Shown here: positions 29,496-38,602 of the stretch, in pieces | How positions within the stretch are numbered: the first letter of the stretch is position 1 | Layout: every line of letters starts with the position of its first letter | From: Sphingobium sp. CR2-8 | GTDB taxonomy: Bacteria; Pseudomonadota; Alphaproteobacteria; Sphingomonadales; Sphingomonadaceae | Reading direction: 5' to 3' | DNA: 64,000 bases | Assembly (NCBI RefSeq): GCF_035818615.1 | Contig: NZ_JAYKZY010000002.1 | Location: 498,501-562,500 of the forward strand | The notes under the pieces: model-generated | Database searches by the model: none | What the model was told of the DNA's origin: nothing | The model's input: only the letters and a program-made list of their open reading frames with translations | Translations under genes and position numbers: made by a program

Positions 29496-30913
29496 AGGGG
29501 CGTCCTCCCGGCAAATCCGGCGCAGGCGCGCCGTCCGGCAAGGGACCACGCGACGGCAAGCCTGCGGGCCGCTCCGCCAGCGGCAAGCCTGCGGACAAGC
29601 GCTTCGGCGACAAGAAACCCAGCGGTAAGTTCGGTGACGGCAAGCCCGGTGCGCCCGGTCGCGCCCGCGGCGCGGCCAAGGCTGCCACCGCGCGCAAGGG
29701 GGAGGGCGGCAAGCCACCCTTCAAGCCCCGGACCAAGTCCCCCGCGCCCGCCGCTGCCAAAGCCGCGCCAGCGCCCGCAAAGCCCGTCGCCGCCAAGTCC
29801 GGCGCATCCAAGGGCGTCTCGCTCGACGTGCGTCAGTATCGCGTTCAGGCGGATGATGACGGCATCCGGCTCGACCGCTGGTTCCAGCGGCATCTGCCCG
29901 ATGTCGGCTTCAACCTGGTGTCGCGCTGGTCGCGCACCGGCCAGTTGCGGGTCGACGGCGCGCGCGCTGCCCCGGGCGACCGCATCCTGGAAGGGCAGAC
30001 GATCCGCGTGCCCCCGGCCGAAGCCAAGCCCGACGTCCCTGAACGCGTGAAGCGCGTCCGCGTCATCGACCTGACCCCCGATGAAATCGCCTATGCGCAG
30101 GAGATGGTGATCCACAGGGACGATCAGGCGATCGTCATCAACAAGCCGCCCGGCCTCGCCACGCAGGGCGGGACCAAGACCGACGAGCATGTCGACAAGC
30201 TGCTCGACGCACTGTTGTTCGACGCCAATTCGCGGCCCAAGCTGGTCCATCGACTCGACAAGGATACGTCGGGCGCGCTGTTGCTGGCGCGCAGTAGCCG
30301 CTCGGCCGCCCATTTCGCGAAGACCTTCTCCAGCCGCACCGCGCGCAAGGTCTATTGGGCGCTGGTGATCGGCGTGCCATCGATCAACGACGGCATGATC
30401 GAACTGCCGCTGGCCAAGCAACCCGGCACCGGCGGCGAGAAGATGCATGTGGATGAGGCGGAAGGGCTGCCTGCCCGCACGCGTTACCGCGTAATCGAAC
30501 GCGCAGGGAACCGCGCCGCATGGGTCGAGCTGCAACCCTATACCGGCCGCACCCACCAACTGCGCGTCCATCTGGCCGCGATCGGCCATCCGATTGTGGG
30601 TGACGGCAAATATGGCGGCAAGGACAGCTTCCTGTCCGGATCGATCAGCCGCAAGATGCATCTGCATGCGCGCCGCATCCGCGTCGATCATCCCGATGGC
30701 GGACGGGTGGACGTGATGGCGGAACTGCCGACCCATTTCGCCAACAGCATCTCCGAACTCGGTTTCGACCTGAGCCTGGGCGACATGCCGCTGGACGACG
30801 AGATCGACCGGACTCCGACGCGCGAGGACGAAAAGAAGTTCGCGCGGCAGCACGCCAAGCAGGTGCGCAAGGATCGCAAGGGCGAGCGGCGATCGCGCGG
30901 ATCCCGCCCATAA
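29492..30913 (+). CDS. RluC/RluD-type pseudouridine synthase with long basic N-terminal extension
   Basis: Isomerises uridines in 23S rRNA. It is 473 aa from the GTG overlapping crcB. Residues 1-108 are a Lys/Gly/Pro/Ala-rich disordered tract. An S4-like RNA-binding domain follows (about 117-175), then the catalytic domain with HRLDKDTSG (Asp256) and the PYTGRTHQLRVHL motif. Family members are usually 300-350 aa, so the extension is unusual. Which uridines are modified cannot be decided here, though the placement of the S4 domain suits RluC. Confidence 0.88.
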   Translation: MKGRPPGKSGAGAPSGKGPRDGKPAGRSASGKPADKRFGDKKPSGKFGDGKPGAPGRARGAAKAATARKGEGGKPPFKPRTKSPAPAAAKAAPAPAKPVAAKSGASKGVSLDVRQYRVQADDDGIRLDRWFQRHLPDVGFNLVSRWSRTGQLRVDGARAAPGDRILEGQTIRVPPAEAKPDVPERVKRVRVIDLTPDEIAYAQEMVIHRDDQAIVINKPPGLATQGGTKTDEHVDKLLDALLFDANSRPKLVHRLDKDTSGALLLARSSRSAAHFAKTFSSRTARKVYWALVIGVPSINDGMIELPLAKQPGTGGEKMHVDEAEGLPARTRYRVIERAGNRAAWVELQPYTGRTHQLRVHLAAIGHPIVGDGKYGGKDSFLSGSISRKMHLHARRIRVDHPDGGRVDVMAELPTHFANSISELGFDLSLGDMPLDDEIDRTPTREDEKKFARQHAKQVRKDRKGERRSRGSRP

Positions 30914-30923
30914 AGGGGTAGCG

Positions 30924-31541
30924 ATGCATCCCGATCCCCAGTTCGGCTGGCGCGACCAGCAGGCGCTGCGCGCTTTCGTGACCGCACAGCCATTCGGCAT
31001 GCTCTTCGCGCAGACGCCCGATGGACCGGCGGTCGCCCATGTCCCGGTGGTCTGGCTGGACGAACAGCGGATCGGTTTTCACCTGTCGCGTGGCAATCGC
31101 CTGGCGAGCCACCTCGACGGCGCACGGGCGTTGTTCGTGGTGAACGGGCCGCACGGTTATGTCAGTCCGGACTGGTACGGATTGGACGATCAGGTGCCGA
31201 CATGGAATTATGTCGCCGCCGAACTGGAAGGCGATGTTCGCGCGCTGCCCGCCACCGCCTTGCCTGACCTGATCGACGCGCTGTCGCTGGCCAGCGAGGC
31301 GCGACTGGCGCCCAAGCCCGTCTGGACCCGCGACAAGATGACGCCCGGTCTGTTCGATCGCATGGCCAGCGCTATCATCGGCTATGACATGCAGGTGGTC
31401 GAGTGGCGCGGGACGCGCAAGCTGGGTCAGAACAAGCCGCCTGTTGCCCTGGCGGCCGCAGCGGACGGCATGGCCGCAGCAGGCGACGCCGCGATCGCCA
31501 CGCTCATGCGGGCGACGCTGCCAGGGGCCGTCACCGAATGA
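30924..31541 (+). CDS. PaiB-like FMN-binding protein
   Basis: 205 aa, soluble. It has the PaiB pattern: MHPDPQFGWRDQQALRAFV, GFHLSRGNRLASHL, VVNGPHGYVSPDWYG, then VPTWNYVAAELEGDV. The family has a split-barrel flavin fold and includes a Bacillus repressor of sporulation and protease genes; in gram-negatives the role is unclear. It is the third gene of the crcB run. Confidence 0.85.
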   Translation: MHPDPQFGWRDQQALRAFVTAQPFGMLFAQTPDGPAVAHVPVVWLDEQRIGFHLSRGNRLASHLDGARALFVVNGPHGYVSPDWYGLDDQVPTWNYVAAELEGDVRALPATALPDLIDALSLASEARLAPKPVWTRDKMTPGLFDRMASAIIGYDMQVVEWRGTRKLGQNKPPVALAAAADGMAAAGDAAIATLMRATLPGAVTE

Positions 31542-31554
31542 AGGAGGCGCGCCG

Positions 31555-32214
31555 ATGACCAACAAGCTCGTCGTTCTCGATTGCGACGGCACGCTGGTCG
31601 ACAGCCAGCATAGCATCTGCGCCGCCATGGTCCACGCGTTCGAGGCGGTGAAACTTCCCCCGCCCGAACGGCCCGCGATCCTGTCAGCGGTCGGCCTGTC
31701 GTTGCCGGTCGCGATGGCGCGGCTGTTGCCGGATGCGGAGCCGGACTTTCACGATCATCTGGCCGATCGCTACAAGCTGGCGTTCCAGGCGATGCGGCGG
31801 GAACAGGGCGTGCAGGAACCGCTCTATCCCGGCATCGCCGATCTGGTGCATGATCTGGTCGCCGCAGGATGGCTGCTGGGCGTGGCGACGGGCAAGTCGG
31901 ATCGCGGCCTCAACCTGTGCCTCACCCATCATGGCATCCTCGATCGATTCGTCACGCTCCAGACCGCCGATCGCCACCCGTCCAAGCCGCATCCTTCCAT
32001 GCTGCTGACCGCCATGGCGGAGGCGGGCGCCATGCCCGACAGCACGATCATGATCGGCGACACCAGTTTCGACATCGACATGGGACGGGCGGCCGGGGTG
32101 CGCAGCATCGGGGTCGCCTGGGGCTATCATCTGCCGGACGAACTGGTCGCTGCGGGCGCGCATGCCGTGGCGATGGACAGCATGGAATTGCGCGGCCATA
32201 TCGGCGCGCCATGA
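31555..32214 (+). CDS. HAD-superfamily hydrolase (phosphoglycolate phosphatase-like)
   Basis: 219 aa. All four HAD motifs are visible: DCDGTLVDS (I, two catalytic Asp), a Thr in GVATGKSDRG (II), a Lys in HPSKPHPSM (III) and GDTSFDIDMGRAAG (IV). It has a C1-type helical cap like Gph and PpaX. GGAGGCG precedes the start. The stop overlaps the next start (ATGA). Substrate unknown. Confidence 0.88.
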   Translation: MTNKLVVLDCDGTLVDSQHSICAAMVHAFEAVKLPPPERPAILSAVGLSLPVAMARLLPDAEPDFHDHLADRYKLAFQAMRREQGVQEPLYPGIADLVHDLVAAGWLLGVATGKSDRGLNLCLTHHGILDRFVTLQTADRHPSKPHPSMLLTAMAEAGAMPDSTIMIGDTSFDIDMGRAAGVRSIGVAWGYHLPDELVAAGAHAVAMDSMELRGHIGAP

Positions 32215-32468
32215 CCGACCTCCCTCCGCCTCCCAAACCCAATCCCGATTCGGTGGCCCGCCAGCGGCATTTCGCGATCGGCCTGTTCCGCCTGTCGGGC
32301 GCGTTCATCGTGATGTCTGGCTTCCTCGCCATTATGCAGCGCTTCACCTGGGTGCAGGGGGACAAGGCCAAGGCCTTCGGCGCGATCATGGTCGTCACCG
32401 GCCTGTTTCAGTTCATCCTCGTGCCCCGCCTGCTGCTGGCGCTGTTCCGCACGCGGCCGCCGCAATGA
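32211..32468 (+). CDS. Small membrane protein between HAD and ATP12 genes
   Basis: 85 aa, start ATGA overlapping the HAD gene and stop overlapping the ATP12 gene (ATGA). Two predicted helices: FRLSGAFIVMSGFLAIM and AFGAIMVVTGLFQFILVPRL. The N-terminus is proline-rich. No family recognised, but overlaps at both ends make it a genuine gene of this operon. Confidence 0.75.
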   Translation: MTDLPPPPKPNPDSVARQRHFAIGLFRLSGAFIVMSGFLAIMQRFTWVQGDKAKAFGAIMVVTGLFQFILVPRLLLALFRTRPPQ

Positions 32469-33157
32469 AGCGTTTCTACACCGATGTGACCGTTGTCGCG
32501 GATGAGGCGGGTTTCGCCATCCGGCTGGATGGTCGCCCCGTCCGCACCCCGGCCCGCGCGTCGCTCGCGCTGCCGTCGGCTGCCCTGGCGCAGGCCGTGG
32601 CGCAGGAATGGCGCGCGCAAGGAGAAAGCGTCGACCCCGCATCGATGCCCATGACCGGCCTTGCCAATGCGGCGATCGATCATGTCGCGCCCAAACCGAC
32701 GGATTTTGCCGCAGGGGTCGCGCGCTACGCCCAGTCCGACCTGCTTTGTTATCGCGCCAACGGCCCCGAAACGCTGGTCGCGCGGCAGGCGGCGGCGTGG
32801 AACCCGTTGCTCGACTGGGCGCAGGCGCGCTACGATGTTGCTTTCGTGGTGACGCAGGGCATCCTGCCGGTGCCGCAGCCCGAAGATGCGCTTGCCCGGC
32901 TCGCGGCCGTCGTCGCGGCGCTCGATCCCTTCACGCTGGTCGGCTTGTCGACGCTGGTGACGCTTAGCGGTTCGCTGGTCTGCGGGCTGGCCGTGATCGA
33001 AGGGGGGCATGATGTCTCCACCGTCTGGCAGGCGGCGGAAATCGACGAAGCCTGGCAAGTCGAACAATGGGGCGAGGATGCCGATGCCGCCGTCCGTGCC
33101 ATGCGTCGCGCCGCCGACTTCGCCATGGCGGCCGATTTCTGCGCGCTATGCCGGTAA
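32465..33157 (+). CDS. ATP12-family chaperone for F1 ATP synthase assembly
   Basis: 230 aa. Homolog of the mitochondrial chaperone that binds free F1 alpha subunit. The pattern MKRFYTDVTVVADEAGFAIR with DGRPVRTPAR, AQEWRAQG and the YAQSDLLCYR motif is characteristic of alphaproteobacterial members. It ends the run that began with crcB. The ATP synthase genes are not in the window. Confidence 0.88.
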   Translation: MKRFYTDVTVVADEAGFAIRLDGRPVRTPARASLALPSAALAQAVAQEWRAQGESVDPASMPMTGLANAAIDHVAPKPTDFAAGVARYAQSDLLCYRANGPETLVARQAAAWNPLLDWAQARYDVAFVVTQGILPVPQPEDALARLAAVVAALDPFTLVGLSTLVTLSGSLVCGLAVIEGGHDVSTVWQAAEIDEAWQVEQWGEDADAAVRAMRRAADFAMAADFCALCR

Positions 33158-33317
33158 TATTTCGCGGTTGCGCGCCGTTGCTTTAGCGATTCCAGGACAG
33201 CGCAGGTTTTGCACAGACACGGTGCCGGAACCCGGAAGCGCCTTCGTTCATTCTTTCGCCAGCACGGGCAGTCTATGTCCGGCTATGTCCACTGCATCGA
33301 CCTAGGGAGACCAGACG

Positions 33318-34103
33318 TTGGCTTCGACGTTCGCAAAATTCGTTCTGACGCCCCTCATCGCCTTCGCCATGCCGCTCGCGCCTGCCGCGCTGGCGCAGCA
33401 GGCCACGCCGGACGCGCCGCCGCCCGAAGCGCCGCCGGTCGAGGATAGCGCCGCCGCCGATGCAGCGGCCGTCGCGCGCGAATTGACGCCTGCGGAAATC
33501 GCTGCCTTCAACAAGGCCGTGACCGATTTCACCGCGGGCCAGGCTGCCCAGCAGAGGGGTGACAACGCCACCGCCGTCGCCAAATATGACGGTGCTCTTC
33601 CCGCGATCCGCACGGCGGTGGAGGCCGATCCGTCCAAGGCCGACAATGTCAATTTCCTGGCGAACGCGCTCTACGCCGATGCTGCCGCCTATGGCGCGCT
33701 GGGGCAGATGGACAAGGTCATCACGCTCTACGCCGAAGCAGTTCCGCATTGGCGCAAGGTCGTGGAGGCCAAGCCCACCGATCTCGCCAGCCGCAATATC
33801 CTGGCCGGCATTCTGATCCAGCTGGGCAACCAGAATCTGCGCGACCATGATCGTGGCGGCGCCGATCCCTTTTTCGAGGAAGCGGTCACTATAGCGCGTC
33901 AGAGCGTGACGGAGCAGCCCGACGACGCCGTATCCAAAAACGTACTGCTGGCAGCGCTGGTCGGGTCGAGCCAGACGACCACGCAGGAAGGCATTCGCGA
34001 CGAAGCCATTGCGCTGGGTAAGAGGATGATCGCAGACGGCTCGATCGACGCGACCAACAAGGGATCGATCGAAACCATGACGGGCGCGCCAGCGGCACAA
34101 TAG
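33318..34103 (+). CDS. Periplasmic tetratricopeptide-like repeat protein
   Basis: 261 aa from TTG 33318, supported by AGGGAGA seven bases upstream and by the signal peptide it restores (cleavage near PAALAQ). An Ala/Pro-rich linker follows, then helical repeats of TPR type (FNKAVTDFTAGQAAQQRGDN, ALYADAAAYGALGQMDKVIT). Probable protein-protein interaction module; partner unknown. Confidence 0.7.
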   Translation: MASTFAKFVLTPLIAFAMPLAPAALAQQATPDAPPPEAPPVEDSAAADAAAVARELTPAEIAAFNKAVTDFTAGQAAQQRGDNATAVAKYDGALPAIRTAVEADPSKADNVNFLANALYADAAAYGALGQMDKVITLYAEAVPHWRKVVEAKPTDLASRNILAGILIQLGNQNLRDHDRGGADPFFEEAVTIARQSVTEQPDDAVSKNVLLAALVGSSQTTTQEGIRDEAIALGKRMIADGSIDATNKGSIETMTGAPAAQ

Positions 34104-34124
34104 CCAAATGGCGGCTAGGCAGGC

Positions 34125-34817
34125 TCAGCTATTGCCGATCTTGTCGGCATAGAGCATCCGGCCCGGGCCCAGCAGGCCTAGCACCTGCGGCACGATATGG
34201 GGGGCGACCGCGAAGCAACCCTCGGATCGGCCGCATTTACCCCAGGCGGCGACATGATCCTCGCTCACATAATCCGCGCCATGGATGACGATGGCGCGCG
34301 ATTCGGCATTGTTGTTCTGCGGGTCCAGGCCCAGCAGGCGCATCGAGCGACCATGCTGGCCGAAATACATGTCGCCCGTCTTGAACGCGCCGGACGAGCT
34401 GGCCAGCGAATTGAACTCGTTGGAAAAGCTGTGTAGCCAGCCGGAATGGGCGGGGTCGGAACCGCGGCCATGGGATACGAGGTAGCTGCTGGTCTGTCCG
34501 CCGATCAGGTCCACGATATGCATGCGCGGATTTTTCGACGGCGCATCGAAATCGACGATCGCAAGTCGATCACGCAGGGCGAAGGCGTCGGCGTGACGGT
34601 CCAGCGCGGCCTTCGCCCGTTCCAGCAAGTCGGCATAGGGCATCTGCGCGATTGCGCGCGGCGTCGCCGGAACGCTGGAGGTCGGGGCTGCCGGAACTGG
34701 GGCCGGGTTCAGGGATTGAGGCCCCGTCGTGGACAGCGCGGCGCGACCCATGCTGTCCGACAGAAACGAAAAGGCGAGTCCGCTCAAAGCGAACTTCGTG
34801 AAATTGCGGCGATCCAT
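34125..34817 (-). CDS. Murein L,D-transpeptidase catalytic domain family protein (YkuD_2-like)
   Basis: 230 aa. The N-terminus MDRRNFTKFALSGLAFSF resembles a Tat signal (D-R-R-N-F-T-K). The domain has VIHGADYV and a Cys in RSEGCFAV, the probable catalytic Cys of the family. These proteins cross-link or attach to peptidoglycan. It is downstream of an LdtD-like gene and a lipoprotein gene on the same strand. The ATG at 34817 is chosen because it places the twin Arg at the N-terminus. Confidence 0.8.
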   Translation of the reverse strand: MDRRNFTKFALSGLAFSFLSDSMGRAALSTTGPQSLNPAPVPAAPTSSVPATPRAIAQMPYADLLERAKAALDRHADAFALRDRLAIVDFDAPSKNPRMHIVDLIGGQTSSYLVSHGRGSDPAHSGWLHSFSNEFNSLASSSGAFKTGDMYFGQHGRSMRLLGLDPQNNNAESRAIVIHGADYVSEDHVAAWGKCGRSEGCFAVAPHIVPQVLGLLGPGRMLYADKIGNS

Positions 34818-34840
34818 GTGTCGCCCTATAGCAAAGCTGA

Positions 34841-34863
34841 CGCCCCGGTCCAAGACCGGGGCG
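34841..34863. repeat. Perfect hairpin before the YkuD_2 gene
   Basis: CGCCCCGGTC-CAA-GACCGGGGCG, a ten-base perfect stem. It lies between two co-directional minus genes and has no T-run, so it resembles a dispersed palindrome or processing hairpin rather than a terminator. Confidence 0.55.
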
Positions 34864-34870
34864 CAGGGCC

Positions 34871-35185
34871 TTACTCGTCCGACTTGCTCGTTCCGTCCGC
34901 TGGCTGGCTCTGTTCGCCGCCTTCGGGCAGGCGCGACGTCATGCCGGTCGCTTCGGCGTCATCCAATATCTGCTGCTGTTCGGACACCGTAGGCGGCGGC
35001 GCAGCCGGAGTCGCGACCGCGTTGTTCTGCGGCTCGGGCAGCGGCGCTTCGGGTTCTTCGATAATGACGTTTTCGACCGGCGGCTCGACCAGATTGTTGG
35101 TGGCAGCGGGAGCTTCTTCCTCTTTCTTGCCGCAAGCGGAAAGGATGAGCGCGCCAGCAAGGGCGAAAAGGGCGATTTTACGCAT
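34871..35185 (-). CDS. Small lipoprotein
   Basis: 104 aa. The signal peptide ends in a lipobox (LSAC, Cys near residue 18). The mature part is acidic, Pro/Glu/Asn-rich and likely unstructured. It starts three bases after the L,D-transpeptidase gene, so it is co-expressed with it. No named family. Confidence 0.75.
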   Translation of the reverse strand: MRKIALFALAGALILSACGKKEEEAPAATNNLVEPPVENVIIEEPEAPLPEPQNNAVATPAAPPPTVSEQQQILDDAEATGMTSRLPEGGEQSQPADGTSKSDE

Positions 35186-35188
35186 GGA

Positions 35189-36637
35189 TCAATCCTTCAG
35201 TGCGATAGCGGAAGAGGGCGCGGCAGTGGGATCGACGCGGCGGCTCGACGCCTCGATCTTCTGCGCGAGCAGCTTGTCCCAGCCATAGGGATCGGCCCGG
35301 AAACTGACCGTGCCATTGTTGCTGGCAAAGGCGGTCCAGTAGAGCAGATAGACCGCCACCTGATTAGGCAACGACACCCGCTGGGTCTTGCCTTCATCGA
35401 TCAGGGTCTGGATCTGGCCGTTCAGATTGGGATCGGCCGCAACCATCTGCTCGGCCAGCGCCACCGGCTTTTCCAGACGGATGCAGCCATGGCTGGCGAG
35501 CCTATCGTAGCTGGAGAATTTTCCGCGCGAAGGCGTGTCATGCAGATAGACGGCGAAGGGATTGTTGAAATCGAACTTCAACCGGCCCAGCGCGCTGTTC
35601 GGCCCGGCCGGCTGGACGATACGCTCGCCGCCTTCCGGTGTCTTTATGATCTTGTAACCCTGCCGGGCCAGCGTCGCGCGTCCCTTGGGGAACAATTCCC
35701 GCTTGGCGATCGACATTGGCACGTTCCATGGCGGGTTGACGACGATCGAATGGATGCTGGACGACAGCATCGGGGTTGCATTGTCGGGGCTGCCTGTGAC
35801 GGCGCGCATCGAACTGATCGGCTGGTCGCCCTCGAACACGGTCAGCACGGCCGCGGCGATGTTCACCTGCACGCGGTTGACCGGCAGGCTGCGCGGCATC
35901 CAGCGCCAACGCTCCATATTCGCCATGATCGCCGCGATGCGATCGTCCACGCCGACATTGAGCGCTTCCAGTGTGCGCGCGCCCAGCTGGCCGGTAGGCT
36001 CCAGACCGTAGCGGCGCTGCGCGCGCTGGATCACGTCGACCAGCTTCTCGTTCGGCGTAACGGCAGGATCTTCCAGCGCGATGCGCGCGCGCACCACGTC
36101 GGGCGCGGACGCGGCGGTCAGGGTCGGCCATCCGCCCTTGTCGCGGATCGCCTCATATTTGGCCAGGCCCTTGCGCAGCGTATCATAGCCCGCCCAGGGC
36201 GGCGTCAGGCCGGTGGACCAGGATGCAAGCCGATCCTCGCTCACCGCCTTGGCGAGGCCGGGGCGGGGATCGAAAGCGGCGGGACGCAAGGCCCAGATGT
36301 TCAGGAAGTCGGCGGTATCGACGCGGCCGGTATTCAAAGCCTTGGCGCGGTCGATCAGCGCGTTGACCAGCGCCTCGCCATGCAGCGGACCGCTCGCCTT
36401 CTGCCGGGCCATCAGGCCCTGCGCCGCGCCGCTTTTCAGCCAGTCATTGGCCCATGCCTCCTGCGCGGACGACAGCGCCGGGATCGGCACGGGGGGCGGG
36501 GGCACGGGGATCGGCTGCACCGTGGGGGCGGGCAGGGTCGGGGCCATGACTGGCGGCGGGGTTTGCGCCGCCAGCGGCAGCGTAGCGAAGCCAGCGAGCG
36601 CCAGCAGCGGGACACGGATCATCATCGGGTGGTTCAT
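35189..36637 (-). CDS. L,D-transpeptidase with PG-binding domain (LdtD/YcbB-like)
   Basis: 482 aa, exported. A signal peptide ends near residue 24 (LAAQ), followed by a Pro-rich linker. A scaffold region is followed by a PG-binding-1-like motif (about 197-233: RAQRRYGLEPTGQLGARTLE) and a YkuD domain with LHDTPS and Cys385 in SHGCIRLEKP. The enzyme would make 3-3 cross-links in peptidoglycan. The start is ATG 36637; in-frame sequence upstream overlaps the divergent deacetylase gene and is noncoding. Confidence 0.9.
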   Translation of the reverse strand: MNHPMMIRVPLLALAGFATLPLAAQTPPPVMAPTLPAPTVQPIPVPPPPVPIPALSSAQEAWANDWLKSGAAQGLMARQKASGPLHGEALVNALIDRAKALNTGRVDTADFLNIWALRPAAFDPRPGLAKAVSEDRLASWSTGLTPPWAGYDTLRKGLAKYEAIRDKGGWPTLTAASAPDVVRARIALEDPAVTPNEKLVDVIQRAQRRYGLEPTGQLGARTLEALNVGVDDRIAAIMANMERWRWMPRSLPVNRVQVNIAAAVLTVFEGDQPISSMRAVTGSPDNATPMLSSSIHSIVVNPPWNVPMSIAKRELFPKGRATLARQGYKIIKTPEGGERIVQPAGPNSALGRLKFDFNNPFAVYLHDTPSRGKFSSYDRLASHGCIRLEKPVALAEQMVAADPNLNGQIQTLIDEGKTQRVSLPNQVAVYLLYWTAFASNNGTVSFRADPYGWDKLLAQKIEASSRRVDPTAAPSSAIALKD

Positions 36638-36694
36638 GCTGGACCAGATAGCGCAAAGCCGCCACTGTTCAAATCGCGATAGCGGGAAAAGATC

Positions 36695-37591
36695 ATGCTG
36701 CACGTTGTTCACCATCCCGCCTATGTCTCCCCTGCAACACCGGGCAGCCATTTTCGTTTCGATAAATATGGTCTGGTAATCGATGCGCTGAGCGAAACCG
36801 GCGTGGATTTTCAGATCGTTGCGCCGCAACCCATGCCGCGCGCTTGGATCGACGCGGTGCATGATCCGGCCTATGTCAACGAGGTGCTGACCCTGTCCGT
36901 ACCAACTGAAAAAGCGCGCCGGATCGGATTTCCCGTGACGGAGAGGGTGATGCGCCGGTCGATCCTGTCGCCCGGCGGCACTTGGGCGGCGGCCAAGCTG
37001 GCGATGGTCCATCGCTATGCCGCCAACGCAGCGGGCGGCAGTCATCATGCGCTGGCTGATACAGGCGCAGGCTATTGCGTGTTCAACGACCTCGCCATCG
37101 CCGCCAACCGGCTGGTGGCGGAAGGCGACGCAGCGCGCATCCTGATCCTCGACCTCGACGTGCATCAGGGGGATGGCACCGCGTCGCTGATGGCGGGGCG
37201 GGGGGACATATTCACCCTGTCGATCCACGCGGAAAAGAATTTCCCGGTGCGCAAGGCGCGCTCGACGCTCGACATCGGATTGGACGACGGGATCGGCGAC
37301 ACGGCCTATCTATCAGTGTTGGCCGACACCCTCCCGCGCATCCTGGACGATTTCGAACCCGATCTGATCCTGTATCAGGCGGGTGTCGATCCGCACATGG
37401 ACGACCGATTGGGACGGCTGGCGCTCAGCGACGCAGGCCTGGACGCGCGCGATCGCTATGTCATGCGGCAGGCGCGTTCGCGGGCCATACCCGTCGCCAG
37501 CACCATGGGCGGCGGCTATGGTGCCGACCGCATGGCGGTCGCGCGCCGCCATGCCGCCTGCATGATCCGCATGGCGGAGGAAGCCGATTAG
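36695..37591 (+). CDS. Histone deacetylase family protein (acetoin utilisation type)
   Basis: 298 aa zinc-dependent deacetylase fold. [19 protein letters not shown] and [12 protein letters not shown] (His/Asp zinc ligands), [11 protein letters not shown] and the C-terminal GGGYG are conserved. Bacterial members act on acetylated lysine, polyamines or small acetyl compounds; the substrate is not inferable. It is divergent from the L,D-transpeptidase gene and overlaps the end of the next minus gene by four bases. Confidence 0.88.
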   Translation: MLHVVHHPAYVSPATPGSHFRFDKYGLVIDALSETGVDFQIVAPQPMPRAWIDAVHDPAYVNEVLTLSVPTEKARRIGFPVTERVMRRSILSPGGTWAAAKLAMVHRYAANAAGGSHHALADTGAGYCVFNDLAIAANRLVAEGDAARILILDLDVHQGDGTASLMAGRGDIFTLSIHAEKNFPVRKARSTLDIGLDDGIGDTAYLSVLADTLPRILDDFEPDLILYQAGVDPHMDDRLGRLALSDAGLDARDRYVMRQARSRAIPVASTMGGGYGADRMAVARRHAACMIRMAEEAD

Positions 37592-38163
37592 TGAATATTG
37601 CTGCGGTCGCTCAGATCCGCCGCGATCCTGCTGTCCATCAGCTTGGCCGCGATCAGCCCTGCGAGCGCGAGCGCCACGAAATCGCTGAAAGCCAGATAGA
37701 GGATATAGCCCCATGGCGCATGGTTGGTGACGGCTTGGCCGATATGTAGCCATAGCACTGCCGCTAGCGCGAAGAGGATGGAGACGCGCACCCGGCTCGC
37801 AAAGTCCGCCAGTGCGAAGCGTAACGCCAGCGCGATGAGCACGCCCACCACGAGCGCCAGGATCAACCCGCCGATCAGCGCGGCGCTGTCCATCACCGGA
37901 AACCCGCCTTCATTGTAGAAGATCTGGGCCACCGGCCCTTTGCCGTAGAGGATGGTGCCCTGCGCCGTCGCAGGGTCGGGGATCACATAGACGCCGGTGC
38001 CGCCGGGGCTGAGTGCCTGCGCAAGAGACGCCTGCAAATTGGCGCTGGCCTGTTCGTCGGTACGGCTAAGCGCCAAGGCGCTGAGCGGCGTGCCCCAGAA
38101 GAGAAAGCCAGTGATGAACATCGCCAGCCCGCCTAACAGGCCGCCCAAAATCACGCGAACCAT
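37588..38163 (-). CDS. Hypothetical membrane protein
   Basis: 191 aa from ATG 38163, with CAGGAATTG just upstream; an ATG 57 bases further up is an alternative. It has an N-terminal helix ([19 protein letters not shown]), a periplasmic stretch of about 75 residues, then three helices. Family not certain. It converges with the deacetylase gene. Confidence 0.7.
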   Translation of the reverse strand: MVRVILGGLLGGLAMFITGFLFWGTPLSALALSRTDEQASANLQASLAQALSPGGTGVYVIPDPATAQGTILYGKGPVAQIFYNEGGFPVMDSAALIGGLILALVVGVLIALALRFALADFASRVRVSILFALAAVLWLHIGQAVTNHAPWGYILYLAFSDFVALALAGLIAAKLMDSRIAADLSDRSNIH

Positions 38164-38240
38164 CAATTCCTGCCCTTCTGTCACATCATGTCGGCGTGCC
38201 AACGCACGAAGCATCGACATCTATCCGGGGAAGACAGGAT

Positions 38241-38561
38241 TCAGTCAGCCGCGCGCGCGGCCTTTTCGGCGATCCCCGACACGCCTTCGCGCCGGTCCAG
38301 TTCGTCCAGCACGGCGTCGAGCGGGACGTCCATGTCGGCCAGCAGCAGCAGCAGGTGAAAAAGGAGGTCGGCGCTCTCGCCTACGACTTCCGCGCGGTCG
38401 TTCGCCATGGCGGCGATCACCGTCTCCACCGCTTCCTCGCCGACCTTCTGCGCGATCTTGGCGCGGCCGCGGGCAGTCAGCTTGGCGACATAGGAGATCG
38501 AAGGATCGGCCTCTCGCCGCTGGCGGATGGTCTGTTCAAGGGTGTGAAGGGTCGCGCGCAT
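38241..38561 (-). CDS. hisE: Phosphoribosyl-ATP pyrophosphatase
   Basis: Second step of histidine synthesis: PR-ATP to PR-AMP + PPi. It is 106 aa with the MazG-like fold: KIAQKVGEEAVETVIAAM and ESADLLFHLLLLLADM carry the metal-binding acidic residues. It is the last his gene of this minus-strand cluster and is separated from hisF by a PEP-CTERM gene. HisI, its usual partner, is not in the window. Confidence 0.93.
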   Translation of the reverse strand: MRATLHTLEQTIRQRREADPSISYVAKLTARGRAKIAQKVGEEAVETVIAAMANDRAEVVGESADLLFHLLLLLADMDVPLDAVLDELDRREGVSGIAEKAARAAD

Positions 38562-38602
38562 GGCACGGCATGAAGCGCCGCGCGCGCGACCCGTCAACAG
38601 AA

